A stretch of DNA of 64,000 nt. Source: Neglectibacter timonensis (GTDB lineage Bacteria; Bacillota; Clostridia; Oscillospirales; Acutalibacteraceae). Made by a program: the position numbers and the translations under genes. The stretch is taken from positions 377,001 to 441,000 of the forward strand of contig NZ_LT160639.1 of NCBI RefSeq assembly GCF_900048895.1, given 5' to 3'. Below the pieces are notes generated by a model. That model had not been told where the DNA came from. It ran no database searches and saw only the letters and a program-made list of their open reading frames with translations. Each line of letters opens with the position of its first letter. The first letter of the stretch is position 1. Shown here piece after piece: positions 8,996-17,373 of the stretch.

Positions 8996-9577
8996 ATGGG
9001 GTTTCTCGAACTATTTTTAATCGCACTGGGCCTTGCAATGGATGCCTTTGCCGTAGCCGTATGCAAAGGCCTGGGTATGCGCAGGGCCACGCCCAGGAAG
9101 ATGGTATTGGTGGGCCTGTATTTCGGCCTGTTCCAGGCCGGCATGCCTCTGGTGGGATATTTTGTAGGCGTGCAATTCAGCAGCGCCATTCGAAGTGTGG
9201 ACCATTGGATCGCTTTCGGGCTGTTATCCGTGATCGGCGTCAATATGCTCAAAGAGGCGGTAAAAGGCTGCGCTGGGTGCTCAGAATGTGACGCTGCCGG
9301 CACAGGCGCAGATCTTTCGGTCCGAAGCATGACAGCGCTGGCTGTCGCCACCAGTATTGACGCTCTTGCCGTCGGCGTCGGCTTCGCTTTTTTGAATACG
9401 CCAATCCTTCCGGCGGCTGCCTGTATTGGCATTGTTGCCTTTTTTCTCTCCATGCTGGGCGTAAAAATCGGGAACCTGTTCGGCGCCAAATTCAAATCCA
9501 AAGCTGAAATTGCCGGCGGACTGATCCTGATTTTGATGGGCGTCAAAATCCTGCTGGAGCACTTGGATGTCCTATGA
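8996..9577 (+). CDS. mntP: Manganese efflux pump MntP
   Basis: A 193-residue membrane protein of the MntP (YebN, DUF204) family, which exports Mn2+ and protects from manganese overload. It has six predicted membrane segments. The two family signatures, ALGLAMDAFAVAVCKG near the N-terminus and ATSIDALAVGVGFAF in the second half, contain the membrane aspartates of the transport path. A small cysteine cluster (CAGCSEC) in the central cytoplasmic loop is a local addition that could bind metal. The start at 8996 is preceded by GAAAGGTGG. It follows the TSUP pair after a hairpin; any functional link is unproven. Confidence 0.9.
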   Translation: MGFLELFLIALGLAMDAFAVAVCKGLGMRRATPRKMVLVGLYFGLFQAGMPLVGYFVGVQFSSAIRSVDHWIAFGLLSVIGVNMLKEAVKGCAGCSECDAAGTGADLSVRSMTALAVATSIDALAVGVGFAFLNTPILPAAACIGIVAFFLSMLGVKIGNLFGAKFKSKAEIAGGLILILMGVKILLEHLDVL

Positions 9578-9863
9578 ACTCAGCATACTTTCCGAACCCG
9601 GTCTAAATCTCTGAAAACAGCTGTGGCTGAAACCAGGCTCTCCCTGTAATCCGCTCTCAAGATACCGGCAGGCTTTTCCCTTCGGAATATCATAATCCAT
9701 TGCCTGTGTCCCAAAACGCCTCTGGTTTTGGGGCGTACCGTTTTGAATCATTTTTGGGCGCTGATAGACATAAAAAACCGTCTTCACATGCCGCATGTAT
9801 AAATACTGAAAAAACTGCGCACACTAGCTTCGAATTCCGAAACGGAAAGGAGCAAGTGGTATC
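9578..9863. other. Intergenic region without a recognised gene
   Basis: About 290 bases between mntP and the DUF378 gene. Short open frames occur on both strands, but none has a ribosome site or recognisable sequence. No clear promoter or terminator was identified. Confidence 0.5.
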
Positions 9864-10073
9864 ATGTCGGTACTGGATAGAATCGCGCTGGCCTTGATCG
9901 TGATCGGCGGCATCAACTGGGGTCTGGTTGGTATTTTCCGCTTTGATCTGGTGGCCTGGATCTGCGGCGGACAGGCGTCCGTCGTCGCCCGCATCATCTA
10001 TACTCTTGTGGGCATTGCCGCACTTTGGTGCATTTCCCTTTTGTTTAAGGGCAACGATGAAATAAAAGAATAA
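9864..10073 (+). CDS. DUF378 small membrane protein
   Basis: A 69-residue protein with two membrane segments. It matches the DUF378 pattern: an N-terminal LDRIALALIVIGGINWGLVGIFRFDLVAWICG with its G-x-x-N-W-G-L-V box, then IIYTLVGIAALW. The family is widespread in Gram-positive bacteria with unknown function, often linked to envelope or stress regulons. The start has AAAGGAGC upstream. It is a single-gene unit that faces the DUF4097 operon and shares a strong bidirectional terminator with it. Confidence 0.88.
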   Translation: MSVLDRIALALIVIGGINWGLVGIFRFDLVAWICGGQASVVARIIYTLVGIAALWCISLLFKGNDEIKE

Positions 10074-10086
10074 TTCCAACTGTAGA

Positions 10087-10127
10087 AACGAGGCCGGAAA
10101 GCGAAAATTTCGCTTTCCGGCCTCGTT
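10087..10127. terminator. Strong bidirectional terminator
   Basis: A 17-bp perfect stem (10087-10103 with 10111-10127, core GAGGCCGGAAAGCG) encloses the loop AAAATTT. It serves the DUF378 gene on the plus strand and the PadR-DUF1700-DUF4097 operon on the minus strand. Confidence 0.9.
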
Positions 10128-10147
10128 CTATCACGTATTTTAATCTT

Positions 10148-11173
10148 TTACGGTTCAAACCGAATATCAATATCACCAAAGTTTGTGCTGATATCCAACA
10201 GGTATTTCCCCTCCAGTTTGGATTGGAGATTGCTGTCGCCGAATTCCTTTTCCACCAGAATCTGATACTCTTCCTCCCTGCCACGGATGGATCCCGTAAT
10301 ACTGCCATTGGAGCTTTCCAGCTCAAACTTTTGCGATCCGGCTTTATCCAGACGGATATCACCAAATTTCGAAACAGCTTTCAGACCTTCCGGCGCATTC
10401 ACTTCTTTCAGAAAAATCGTTCCGTTGTCCACCTGCACGGAAAGGCTTTGACAGTCAATACCGGAATTGCGGGTTCCCGCGTTTAACTGGCCAAATGCCA
10501 TGGTGATATCCCCCCTGCGGAAGGAGGACCCTTCCAATGTCACATCGCCGTTGTCATCACGTACCGTCAAGTCACCGCCAATTTCACAGTTTTCCACGCG
10601 CACAGCGCCAAAGTTTGCCTGGACGTTCAAATCTTTTTGTACCTTCAGCCCGGAAAGCCTGATATTTCCGTTATCCCCCTGCAGGTTAAGTTCTTTCAAA
10701 CCTTTCAGATCCTGTACTCGGATGGCTCCAAAGTCGCTTTTCAAATCTAACGAACCGGAGAAACCTTCCGGGAGCTTCAGTACCGCCTCCTTGGAACCGC
10801 TGTTACCGATGTTGACCAGCCGATACCATTTCCACCCGCCTGTGCGGTATTCCTCCTGCTCTGTGACGGTGAGCTTTCCCTTCTCCACCTGGTAGCCGAG
10901 CAAATTGGAAGCGATGGTCAGTTCGGGTACCCTGCCGTCATATTTTTCCACACGGATATCACAAAAATCCACATCGATCTCCACAGATTCAATCTCATCC
11001 CCAGTGAAGGTAAAGCTCTCCACTTTCTCTTCCGGTACGGAGGAATAGACATAGGAATCAAATCTGAAACCCATCGCTGCAAATGCCGCACCGGCCACCA
11101 GCAGGCCTGCGCCGCACAATACGCCGCCGATTACGGTCATCCATTTGAGGTAATACTTTTTCCCCTGTTTCAT
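10148..11173 (-). CDS. DUF4097 beta-strand-repeat protein
   Basis: A 341-residue protein with one N-terminal membrane anchor (KWMTVIGGVLCGAGLLVAGAAF) and a long C-terminal region of repeated short beta strands alternating D-N-G-x-I/V and F-G-x-I/V motifs (for example DNGNIRLSGL, NFGAVRVENC, DNGTIFLKEV). This is the DUF4097 right-handed beta-helix adhesin-like fold, probably displayed outside the membrane. The start MKQGKKYY is chosen for AGGAGG 8 bases upstream; it overlaps the DUF1700 stop by 4 bases. The family nearly always sits with DUF1700 and PadR genes in Firmicutes, as here. The precise role is unknown. Confidence 0.88.
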   Translation of the reverse strand: MKQGKKYYLKWMTVIGGVLCGAGLLVAGAAFAAMGFRFDSYVYSSVPEEKVESFTFTGDEIESVEIDVDFCDIRVEKYDGRVPELTIASNLLGYQVEKGKLTVTEQEEYRTGGWKWYRLVNIGNSGSKEAVLKLPEGFSGSLDLKSDFGAIRVQDLKGLKELNLQGDNGNIRLSGLKVQKDLNVQANFGAVRVENCEIGGDLTVRDDNGDVTLEGSSFRRGDITMAFGQLNAGTRNSGIDCQSLSVQVDNGTIFLKEVNAPEGLKAVSKFGDIRLDKAGSQKFELESSNGSITGSIRGREEEYQILVEKEFGDSNLQSKLEGKYLLDISTNFGDIDIRFEP

Positions 11174-11772
11174 CCCGCAATCCTCCTTTTCCGAAAGCCG
11201 GCCGTACAGCCACGCCAAATGGCCTTACTCGCCCGCACAATTCCCTTTGTGGTATATACCAGCGCCACCGTGCACAGAATGCTCAAGCCCAACAGCGCGA
11301 TACTGGAACCGCATTGAAAAATACCGCCCGCACTATTCTGAATTCCAATTTCAGCAATCAAAAACGGCGTTCCTACAATTCCCAACACAGAGGCTCCCAA
11401 AAAGCCCAACGCCAGAGCTCCCAAAATGACGATGGGAAGATACAGAAGGATATAGGCCACCAAAACCAGTAGTACTGCCACAAGAAGCAGACTGCCCCAC
11501 AGGGGGAAACCCAAAATCAGCAGTACGATAATCCATATCTTCGCGCCCTTGCCGTATTCTTTCTTTGTTTTTTCAGCCTCTTCACTTCCAAAAATGTCCC
11601 CGGCGATTGCTTCCGGACTTCCCAGACTTTCCACCACCGCATATTCGTTCTGCCCGTCCTCAATGCGGTCATCAATCAATTCATCATAGTAAGACAGCGT
11701 CCGGTAACGTTCTTCCCGGGGAAGCTTTTTCAGCGCTTCCGCCAGCGCGTTGAGAAATTGCTGTTTATTCAT
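11170..11772 (-). CDS. DUF1700 (HAAS domain) membrane protein
   Basis: A 200-residue protein. The N-terminal 70 residues (MNKQQFLNALAEALKKLPREERYRTLSYYDELIDDRIEDG through LGSPEAIAGDIF) form the HAAS helical domain of DUF1700. This is followed by four membrane segments and a basic C-terminus. The HAAS domain is thought to interact with PadR-like regulators or envelope signalling partners. Its start overlaps the padR stop by 4 bases (ATGA) and its stop overlaps the DUF4097 start by 4 bases, so the three genes are translationally coupled. Confidence 0.9.
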   Translation of the reverse strand: MNKQQFLNALAEALKKLPREERYRTLSYYDELIDDRIEDGQNEYAVVESLGSPEAIAGDIFGSEEAEKTKKEYGKGAKIWIIVLLILGFPLWGSLLLVAVLLVLVAYILLYLPIVILGALALGFLGASVLGIVGTPFLIAEIGIQNSAGGIFQCGSSIALLGLSILCTVALVYTTKGIVRASKAIWRGCTAGFRKRRIAG

Positions 11773-12107
11773 ACCCCTATACCTCCATCCTTTTCCTTAC
11801 TGACTGAACCTGCAATAAATTCATACACTTTCTGTACATCCTGCCATTCCACCAGAAATTCCTCAATCCGCAGCTTTCCCTTGTCCGTGATATGATAGTA
11901 CTTTCGCAGACGGCTGTTGTGTTCGATCGAATAAGTCGTTACGAATTCTCCGGCTTCCAGCCTTTTCAAAATGGGATACAACGTTGATTCGGAAAGTTCC
12001 GCGTAGTCTGAGATATCTTTGATAATTTGGTACCCATAGGAATCCTGTTGTTTGAGCACCACCAACACGCAGATTTCAATAAGCCCCTTTTTCAGCTGTG
12101 CATCCAT
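11769..12107 (-). CDS. PadR family transcriptional regulator
   Basis: A 112-residue winged-helix repressor with the PadR signature: GLIEICVLVVLKQQDSYGYQIIKDI, then the recognition-helix region LSESTLYPILKRLEAGEFVTTYS and the wing RKYYHITDKGK. The ATG at 12107 is preferred over an upstream GTG because the ribosome site AAAGGAGAG lies between them. It heads the padR-DUF1700-DUF4097 operon. A perfect 10-bp inverted repeat overlaps the operon promoter, so it probably represses itself, with release by envelope stress or small ligands as in relatives. Confidence 0.92.
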   Translation of the reverse strand: MDAQLKKGLIEICVLVVLKQQDSYGYQIIKDISDYAELSESTLYPILKRLEAGEFVTTYSIEHNSRLRKYYHITDKGKLRIEEFLVEWQDVQKVYEFIAGSVSKEKDGGIGV

Positions 12108-12145
12108 TCTCCGCTCTCCTTTCTTCACGTATTGCCCGTTTATGT

Positions 12146-12179
12146 ATTATACTATACATCACATAGTATAATGTGTCAA
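12146..12179 (-). promoter_or_regulatory. Promoter and PadR operator
   Basis: On the minus strand, an exact TTGACA (12179-12174), a 17-base spacer and TATAGT (12156-12151). A perfect inverted repeat, ATTATACTAT (12146-12155) with ATAGTATAAT (12163-12172), covers the -10 and most of the spacer. This is a typical PadR autorepression layout. Confidence 0.8.
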
Positions 12180-12403
12180 CAAGTATTTCTTTCAAAATTC
12201 TTTCTTTCCACTTTCCTTTTCCCAACAGAAGAAAAGGCTACAGAAAAACAGGCAAAAAGGAAGATATCACTAACTGTCCTCAGGCGCAGAAGTTTACGGC
12301 AGAATAAAACAAGACCAACCAGAAAGAAAAAAGGGGCCCAACCCGCGAAAACCATGCTGTTGAATGAAAGCTGAATCAATCCATGCAATTTGGCGATTTT
12401 CTA

Positions 12404-12434
12404 TTGACATTGACGTTAGGTCAAGCGATATAAT
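12404..12434 (+). promoter_or_regulatory. MerR-type promoter with central dyad
   Basis: TTGACA (12404-12409) and TATAAT (12429-12434) are separated by 19 bases, the over-long spacer that MerR activators need. A perfect dyad, TTGAC-n5-GTCAA (12410-12424), lies in the spacer. It precedes the MerR fusion gene with AAAGGAGG before its ATG. Both features point to autoregulation by that protein. Confidence 0.85.
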
Positions 12435-12464
12435 GAGGCCAAGAAAGGCTCAAAGGAGGATCTT

Positions 12465-15143
12465 ATGGACTTAATCAGAATTAACGACTTGACAAGCCAG
12501 CTAGGTTTATCCTCCCGAACGCTTCGATATTATGAGGAAATCGGGCTGATTGAAAGCATCCGTCCCCCACAGGAAAAATACCGCTATTTTGATGAAAAAG
12601 CAGTGGAACGGCTCACACAGATCCTTGTGCTTCGAAAGATGCAAATTCCCATCAAAGATATCGTAAAGATTTTTAACAATCCGGACACAACGGCTCTTGT
12701 GGATGTATTTGTGGAAAAAATGAATGAAATTGATGGGGAGGTTACGGCCCTCTCAGAGTTAAAGAACATTATCTATAACTTTTTGCAGAAGATGATCGAC
12801 CGGGGCATCCGAAAAATTTCCGCCTTACCTCTATTGTATGAGGAAATGGACAGGCAGCTGAAACTGAGAGAGGAACAAAAACCCACAGGCTTTGAAAAGC
12901 TTTCAGAGATCAGCAGGCGGCTTGCACGGCCCCTGGAACCTGCCGTTATATATCTCTCCCCTATGCGGGTGCTTTCCTCCTGCCTTAAGGAAGCTCCCGG
13001 CTTCTCCGATGTTTCAGGCTTTTGGTCTTTCGTGCAGGCTCATGAGATTTTCATAAATGAACCGGGAGGACACAGTCAGTTTGAATTTCAAAGCGATGCG
13101 GGAGATGTTAGAATCCTCCGGATTGACGAAGGCTTCGTCAATGACAGCCCCTATGTGGATTACCTATTTGAAGGAGGATTATTTGCAGCGGTAAATGTTT
13201 ATCTGGAGGAAGATTTGGCTGAATGCTTTCAGGCTTTGATCTCCTATTTTGACGACAGCCAGTCCTATGAAGTGGATTACACCCACGAAGGTCGCCTGCG
13301 CCAGGAAGCAATGCTGGAAAGGTTATTGTCCCCCGACGAACGGCGCGAGCTTTTTTCCCTTCTACTACCGGTAAAAAAGCGGTTGGCCCCTCCTGAGTAT
13401 TTTGGAAAGCCCGAGGAAATGAACGCCATAACCCTTGAAGAACTGGAACGCTCAAACCCGGCTGTGTGGATAAAAACAGCGGAGCTTTCAAAACTTACTC
13501 CGATGAATGGGCCCCATTACCGCTTGACAGAGGAGGGCGAGGCCGAATACATTTCATGGATATCCACACGGGTGCTTTCCACAAATATTTCGGTAAAAAT
13601 CCCCTTTCGAGTGGATATTGAATTCAGAGTCGGGGAAGAAAGCGGCGGCTGGGGGCATGGGAGAAACGAGGGCAGCATTCGTTTTCATCACGGTAAGGAT
13701 TTAAACCGTGTCTTTGGCGTTAATATGGAGAACAATCCGGACGAACGGCTTTCCCAGGAGGCGGTTTCCTTTCACCAGCCGGTTTTTGGCGACTATTATA
13801 ACTTCCCAGGAAGGGGACGCATCAACCCCGGAGAATACAACCGTCTTACCTGGATTGTGGGACTCAAGCATTTTGCCGTTATACTCAACGGCGAGGTCCG
13901 TTACTGCGGCGTGAATTTCCCCTATATGTCGGCCGACCTGACCCTGCAGAAAGCACAGCCCATTATCATCGGCTCCAACGGCTCTGTGAAAAAGTATTAC
14001 AGGCTCATTCAGATTTCCCAGCTGACTCAGGTTCCCAAAAACAAAATTGAAGAAGGTGCGCTGACCATGCGTAAAAAACAAAGCAATAACAGCATTCCAA
14101 ACATCCATAAGCTGATCACCAGCGAATACGGCGAAAACTATTGGTTTAACGGCTGCGCCAGATACCTGATGGAAGCTGCCGGAGAATTCAAGGACGAACC
14201 TGATTTTGGGTATTGGTTCTTTGCCGGACTTACCGGCGACGTGCTGGCTCAGGTTTATTCCTACAATGAGTACATGGGTGAATCTGTAACGCCCTGCATG
14301 TTTAACAGTGGAGATCAAGAGTATTTTGAAAAGATATTCGAAAAATGTGGGTATTCTTCCAGCTTCATTACAGCAAAACAGCTCGCCGCAAACAGGGAAA
14401 TGTACCTCCAAACCTTGATTGCTTATATTGATAAAGGAATGCCTGTTATGGCCTTGACTTACGGCGGACCGCCCTGGGGCGTTTACGTAGGTTATGAGGA
14501 GTACGGTAAAACTCTGCTTTTTATGACAGGAGACCAAGTAGAGCCGGAGAGAATATCCATTGACTGCATTATCGGCGCCAGTGAGGGAGCTTACGCCGCC
14601 AAGGGCTGGCTGTTTTTGGGAGAAAAAACCGGGAATATTGATGTGAAGGAAGCCTATCGAAACATGATTTTCAACATTCCATACCTTTTTTCTGTGAAGA
14701 CAGAGGCCTGTTGCTTTGGACCGGAGGCCTTCTATGCCTGGGCCCGGGGTATTGAAGAAGGAAGAATGGAGCGGGTAACGCCGGAGGAATTCGAAGACGG
14801 CTGGAGCTTTCATGTAAGCAATATTTGCAATATGGCCACCAACGGAAGCTGTGCTGATATCGTTCTGGCAAGAGCGCTGGAATTAAACCCCGACATGACC
14901 TTTCTCGAGGATATACGCAAACTTTACCAACGCACCGCCGCCATTTGGAACGGAAGCAGCGGCGGAAACCTGGAAGAAGGAAGCGACGATCTGGAAGCCT
15001 TGGGCGGCGGCTTTAACGTAACCCTTACCAATTTGCAGAACACCGCTCAACGTGCAAAAATTGCCGCCAGGCTGTGGGAGGCAGGGGATTGCATGGCGCA
15101 GGTCGCTGAAATTATAGCCCAGCACATGAAAAGTAGGAATTAG
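12465..15143 (+). CDS. Giant MerR regulator fused to a jelly-roll-like and a BtrH/papain-like domain
   Basis: An 892-residue regulator. Residues 1-75 are a MerR winged helix (SRTLRYYEEIGLIE, KAVERLTQILVLRKM), followed by a coiled coil. Residues about 155-300 look like a GyrI-type effector-binding domain (AVIYLSPMRVLSSCLKEAP, GGLFAAVNVYLEEDL). Residues about 360-520 are beta-rich and resemble a lectin/glucanase jelly roll (LTWIVGLKHFAVILNGEVRYCG). From residue 535 the sequence is homologous to the whole protein at 16076-17122 and resembles the BtrH N-terminal/C39-like cysteine-protease fold, with Cys564 in WFNGC. The expected His before the W of the G-Y-E-E strand is Pro here, so it is probably a sensor rather than an enzyme. 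An internal ATG at residue 535, with AAGGTG upstream, could give a separate product. Confidence 0.85.
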   Translation: MDLIRINDLTSQLGLSSRTLRYYEEIGLIESIRPPQEKYRYFDEKAVERLTQILVLRKMQIPIKDIVKIFNNPDTTALVDVFVEKMNEIDGEVTALSELKNIIYNFLQKMIDRGIRKISALPLLYEEMDRQLKLREEQKPTGFEKLSEISRRLARPLEPAVIYLSPMRVLSSCLKEAPGFSDVSGFWSFVQAHEIFINEPGGHSQFEFQSDAGDVRILRIDEGFVNDSPYVDYLFEGGLFAAVNVYLEEDLAECFQALISYFDDSQSYEVDYTHEGRLRQEAMLERLLSPDERRELFSLLLPVKKRLAPPEYFGKPEEMNAITLEELERSNPAVWIKTAELSKLTPMNGPHYRLTEEGEAEYISWISTRVLSTNISVKIPFRVDIEFRVGEESGGWGHGRNEGSIRFHHGKDLNRVFGVNMENNPDERLSQEAVSFHQPVFGDYYNFPGRGRINPGEYNRLTWIVGLKHFAVILNGEVRYCGVNFPYMSADLTLQKAQPIIIGSNGSVKKYYRLIQISQLTQVPKNKIEEGALTMRKKQSNNSIPNIHKLITSEYGENYWFNGCARYLMEAAGEFKDEPDFGYWFFAGLTGDVLAQVYSYNEYMGESVTPCMFNSGDQEYFEKIFEKCGYSSSFITAKQLAANREMYLQTLIAYIDKGMPVMALTYGGPPWGVYVGYEEYGKTLLFMTGDQVEPERISIDCIIGASEGAYAAKGWLFLGEKTGNIDVKEAYRNMIFNIPYLFSVKTEACCFGPEAFYAWARGIEEGRMERVTPEEFEDGWSFHVSNICNMATNGSCADIVLARALELNPDMTFLEDIRKLYQRTAAIWNGSSGGNLEEGSDDLEALGGGFNVTLTNLQNTAQRAKIAARLWEAGDCMAQVAEIIAQHMKSRN

Positions 15144-15483
15144 GCATGGAGCAGCATATTCCTCATAAACGCTCAAGATAACGCTGAATCCATCCGGCGT
15201 CCAGCGTGCCCAGGGGCTTTGAGGTCGTTCCAGAAAAAGCCGGTAAAATAATTGCCATATCAGAATACCAAAGATATTCCAGGAGTCTTTGGCACAGAAC
15301 CGGCCAATTGCTGTCCGCAGGATGGGCGCCGGGCCGCCTGACGCGATTTGTTTCTAGGTTCCCCAAAGAATCAGACAATGGAGGAGACCGCCGTTATCAC
15401 CCACAGCGCCAGGCCGGAGACTTTGCCAAAATGCTGCCAGTGCCGGAATATGGCCTGAAAAAGGAATTTTGAGGAGGCGCATT
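15144..15483. other. Intergenic region, no gene recognised
   Basis: About 340 bases between the MerR fusion and the GNAT gene. Frames exist on both strands (15206-15472 plus, 15163-15378 minus), but neither has a ribosome site or a recognised family. It may contain a decayed gene. Only the GAGGAGG site of the next gene at its right end is convincing. Confidence 0.5.
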
Positions 15484-15993
15484 ATGCTGAAAACCGAGAG
15501 GCTCAGGATACGTCGATTTCACGAAAGCGATCTTGAAGATTTCGAACTTTTGATTCGCGATAAAATGTCGTCAAAATATGCGCCCTATGACATACCGTGG
15601 CCGGTTGATAATTTCGGGGATATCTTGGTATGTCTCATCAATGACGATGCATGGCATGCCGTCGAACTCATCGAAAAGAGCAAGGTAATCGGTTTTGTTG
15701 TTGCAAGCCGTACAGAGGATGAAACCATACGTGATCTTGGATTTACGATTCATTCAGCTTACCAAAACAAAGGGTATGCCTACGAGGCAAGCTGTGCTTT
15801 CATGGATTATTTCATAAAAGAATGCGGTATCAAAAAATTTACATCGGGAACGGCCGATTGTAATAAACCTTCTGTAGCGCTTCTTAATAAGTTGGGGTTT
15901 ACAAAGGTGCAATCCCTGGAAACCAGCTTTGCTAACGACTCCCAGGGAAATCCCATAACTTTCTTGGCAAGTATATATGAACGCATGAATTAA
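15484..15993 (+). CDS. GNAT family N-acetyltransferase
   Basis: A 169-residue acetyltransferase of the RimJ-like GNAT class. It has an N-terminal LKTERLRIRRFHESDLEDFE, the central LGFTIHSAYQNKGYAYEA (the Q/R-x-x-G-x-G/A acetyl-CoA loop, with K-G-Y-A here) and a C-terminal NKPSVALLNKLGFTKV. It would transfer an acetyl group from acetyl-CoA to an amine, possibly a protein N-terminus or small molecule; the substrate is unknown. The ATG at 15484 follows GAGGAGG. It lies between the MerR fusion and the free paralogue of that fusion's C-terminal domain, so the three may be one unit. Confidence 0.87.
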   Translation: MLKTERLRIRRFHESDLEDFELLIRDKMSSKYAPYDIPWPVDNFGDILVCLINDDAWHAVELIEKSKVIGFVVASRTEDETIRDLGFTIHSAYQNKGYAYEASCAFMDYFIKECGIKKFTSGTADCNKPSVALLNKLGFTKVQSLETSFANDSQGNPITFLASIYERMN

Positions 15994-16075
15994 GATAGAA
16001 ATGAATAACGCCTGAACCGTCTGGCTGATAAACGCGTACTGCTGATAAAACAAAGAAACCGGAGGATAAACGGCC

Positions 16076-17122
16076 ATGACGACTAAGCAAAGTAATAACA
16101 AGATCCCGAAGATCCATAAATTCATCACAAACGAGCAGGGTGAGAACTACTGGTTCAACGGCTGTGGGCGTTATGTGATGAACGCTCTGGGTGAAAAGGA
16201 TTACGACTACGAGTTTTTTGCGGGACTGACAGGCGATGTATTCGCTCAAATTTTTTCATACAATATTTTCCGCGGAGATGGGGTAACCGATTACGTGCTC
16301 AGCGAAGGTCGGGCTGCTTTTGTGGAAGAGATCTTCAGTAAGTGCGGTTATGCTTCGGCCTTTGTGCAGGAGGAGCAGTTAAAAGCCGACAAGGAAAAGT
16401 ATTTGCAGCTGCTTCTCTCCTATATTGACAAGGGTATTCCTGTAATCAGTAATCTACGCATAATGGGCCATCCAAAATGGATTGTTTTCGTGGGCTATGA
16501 AGAAGACGGAAAAACGCTTTTATTTATGACAGACAATATGACCGAACCGGAACGTGTTTCCACGGAAGAGGTCTTTTGCGAAAATATCGATGATGAATGC
16601 GGAAGAAGCCGGGGCTTCGTTTTTGTAGGCGAGAAAAAAGAACAAAAGAATTTAAAGCAAATATACCGGGATGCGATCCTGAGTCTTCCGAACTTGCTGA
16701 TGAGCAAAACAAAAAATTATTGTTTCGGTGCGTCGGCATTTCGTGGGTGGGCAGACGAAATTGAAAGCGGCAGGTATGACCATATGAAACCGGAGGAATT
16801 TGACCCCTGGTTTATGTACCAAAATTATGTTTGCGTCCTAGCCACAAACAGCAGCTGCTGTTATGAATTTTTGGATCGAGCGGAAAAACTCAATCCCGAT
16901 TTCGGCTTTATCGGAGAGCTTTATCGTCTATACCACAAAATGCAGAATATGTGGAAAAAAGACGCCGACAGCTTAGAAGCCATCGGCGGTGGGTTTAACA
17001 TAACCTTAGAAGCCTTGCAGGATATTTCCCGGCGGAGTGCGATTGCAGCGAAAATCCGGGAGTTCGCCGCTTGCGCCGACGAAATTGTACAGACAATACA
17101 GGAAAGTTCGACTCAGTCATAA
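16076..17122 (+). CDS. Free-standing paralogue of the MerR fusion's C-terminal (BtrH/C39-like) domain
   Basis: A 348-residue soluble protein homologous along its whole length to residues 535-892 of the MerR fusion. Shared blocks are QSNN-IP-IHK, GENYWFNGC, FFAGLTGDV, LLSYIDKGIPV, VGYEEDGKTLLFMT, CFGA/P-AF--WA and EAIGGGFNITL. It resembles the BtrH N-terminal/peptidase C39-like papain fold with Cys30 in WFNGC. At the position just before the conserved W-I-V strand it has Lys rather than the usual His, with a His three residues earlier, so catalysis is uncertain. The start has GGAGGATAAACGGCC upstream. It may bind the same ligand or partner as the regulator. Confidence 0.75.
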   Translation: MTTKQSNNKIPKIHKFITNEQGENYWFNGCGRYVMNALGEKDYDYEFFAGLTGDVFAQIFSYNIFRGDGVTDYVLSEGRAAFVEEIFSKCGYASAFVQEEQLKADKEKYLQLLLSYIDKGIPVISNLRIMGHPKWIVFVGYEEDGKTLLFMTDNMTEPERVSTEEVFCENIDDECGRSRGFVFVGEKKEQKNLKQIYRDAILSLPNLLMSKTKNYCFGASAFRGWADEIESGRYDHMKPEEFDPWFMYQNYVCVLATNSSCCYEFLDRAEKLNPDFGFIGELYRLYHKMQNMWKKDADSLEAIGGGFNITLEALQDISRRSAIAAKIREFAACADEIVQTIQESSTQS

Positions 17123-17303
17123 AGCCGATAGAAGAAGGAAGAAAGCAACGTAAACGATTGGCCCCTGTTCAGGCGGGACAACCTTGTCGATTTATCGGAG
17201 GGGTTCCCAATACGACCGCATTATTAAGGGCACCGCCAAAGAAGCAAATGGCGGTACTTCCTGCTTATCGCACTTAAACTGAGTGATTGCCAAAAGCGGT
17301 TAA

Positions 17304-17335
17304 AGCGGGCTGCAAAACTTCTTTCGCGGCCCGCT
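17304..17335 (+). terminator. Terminator-like hairpin after the C39-like gene
   Basis: A stem of AGCGGGC (17304-17310) with GCCCGCT (17329-17335), with extra pairs inside, is followed by CTCCGTTTTCGCCTTTTG. It lies between convergent genes and could serve either. The preceding 17123-17303 also contains an ACCGCCA/TGGCGGT hairpin but no gene I can support. Confidence 0.55.
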
Positions 17336-17373
17336 CTCCGTTTTCGCCTTTTGCAGCCTTCTACGCTTTTTTT

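Noticed and set aside
12176-12388. 70-codon hydrophobic minus-strand frame between padR and the MerR gene
   Set aside because: It overlaps the padR promoter, lacks a ribosome site and has no clear family; it may be a decayed gene fragment.
15206-15472. 88-codon plus-strand frame before the GNAT gene
   Set aside because: No ribosome site or recognisable sequence; the overlapping minus-strand frame is equally weak.
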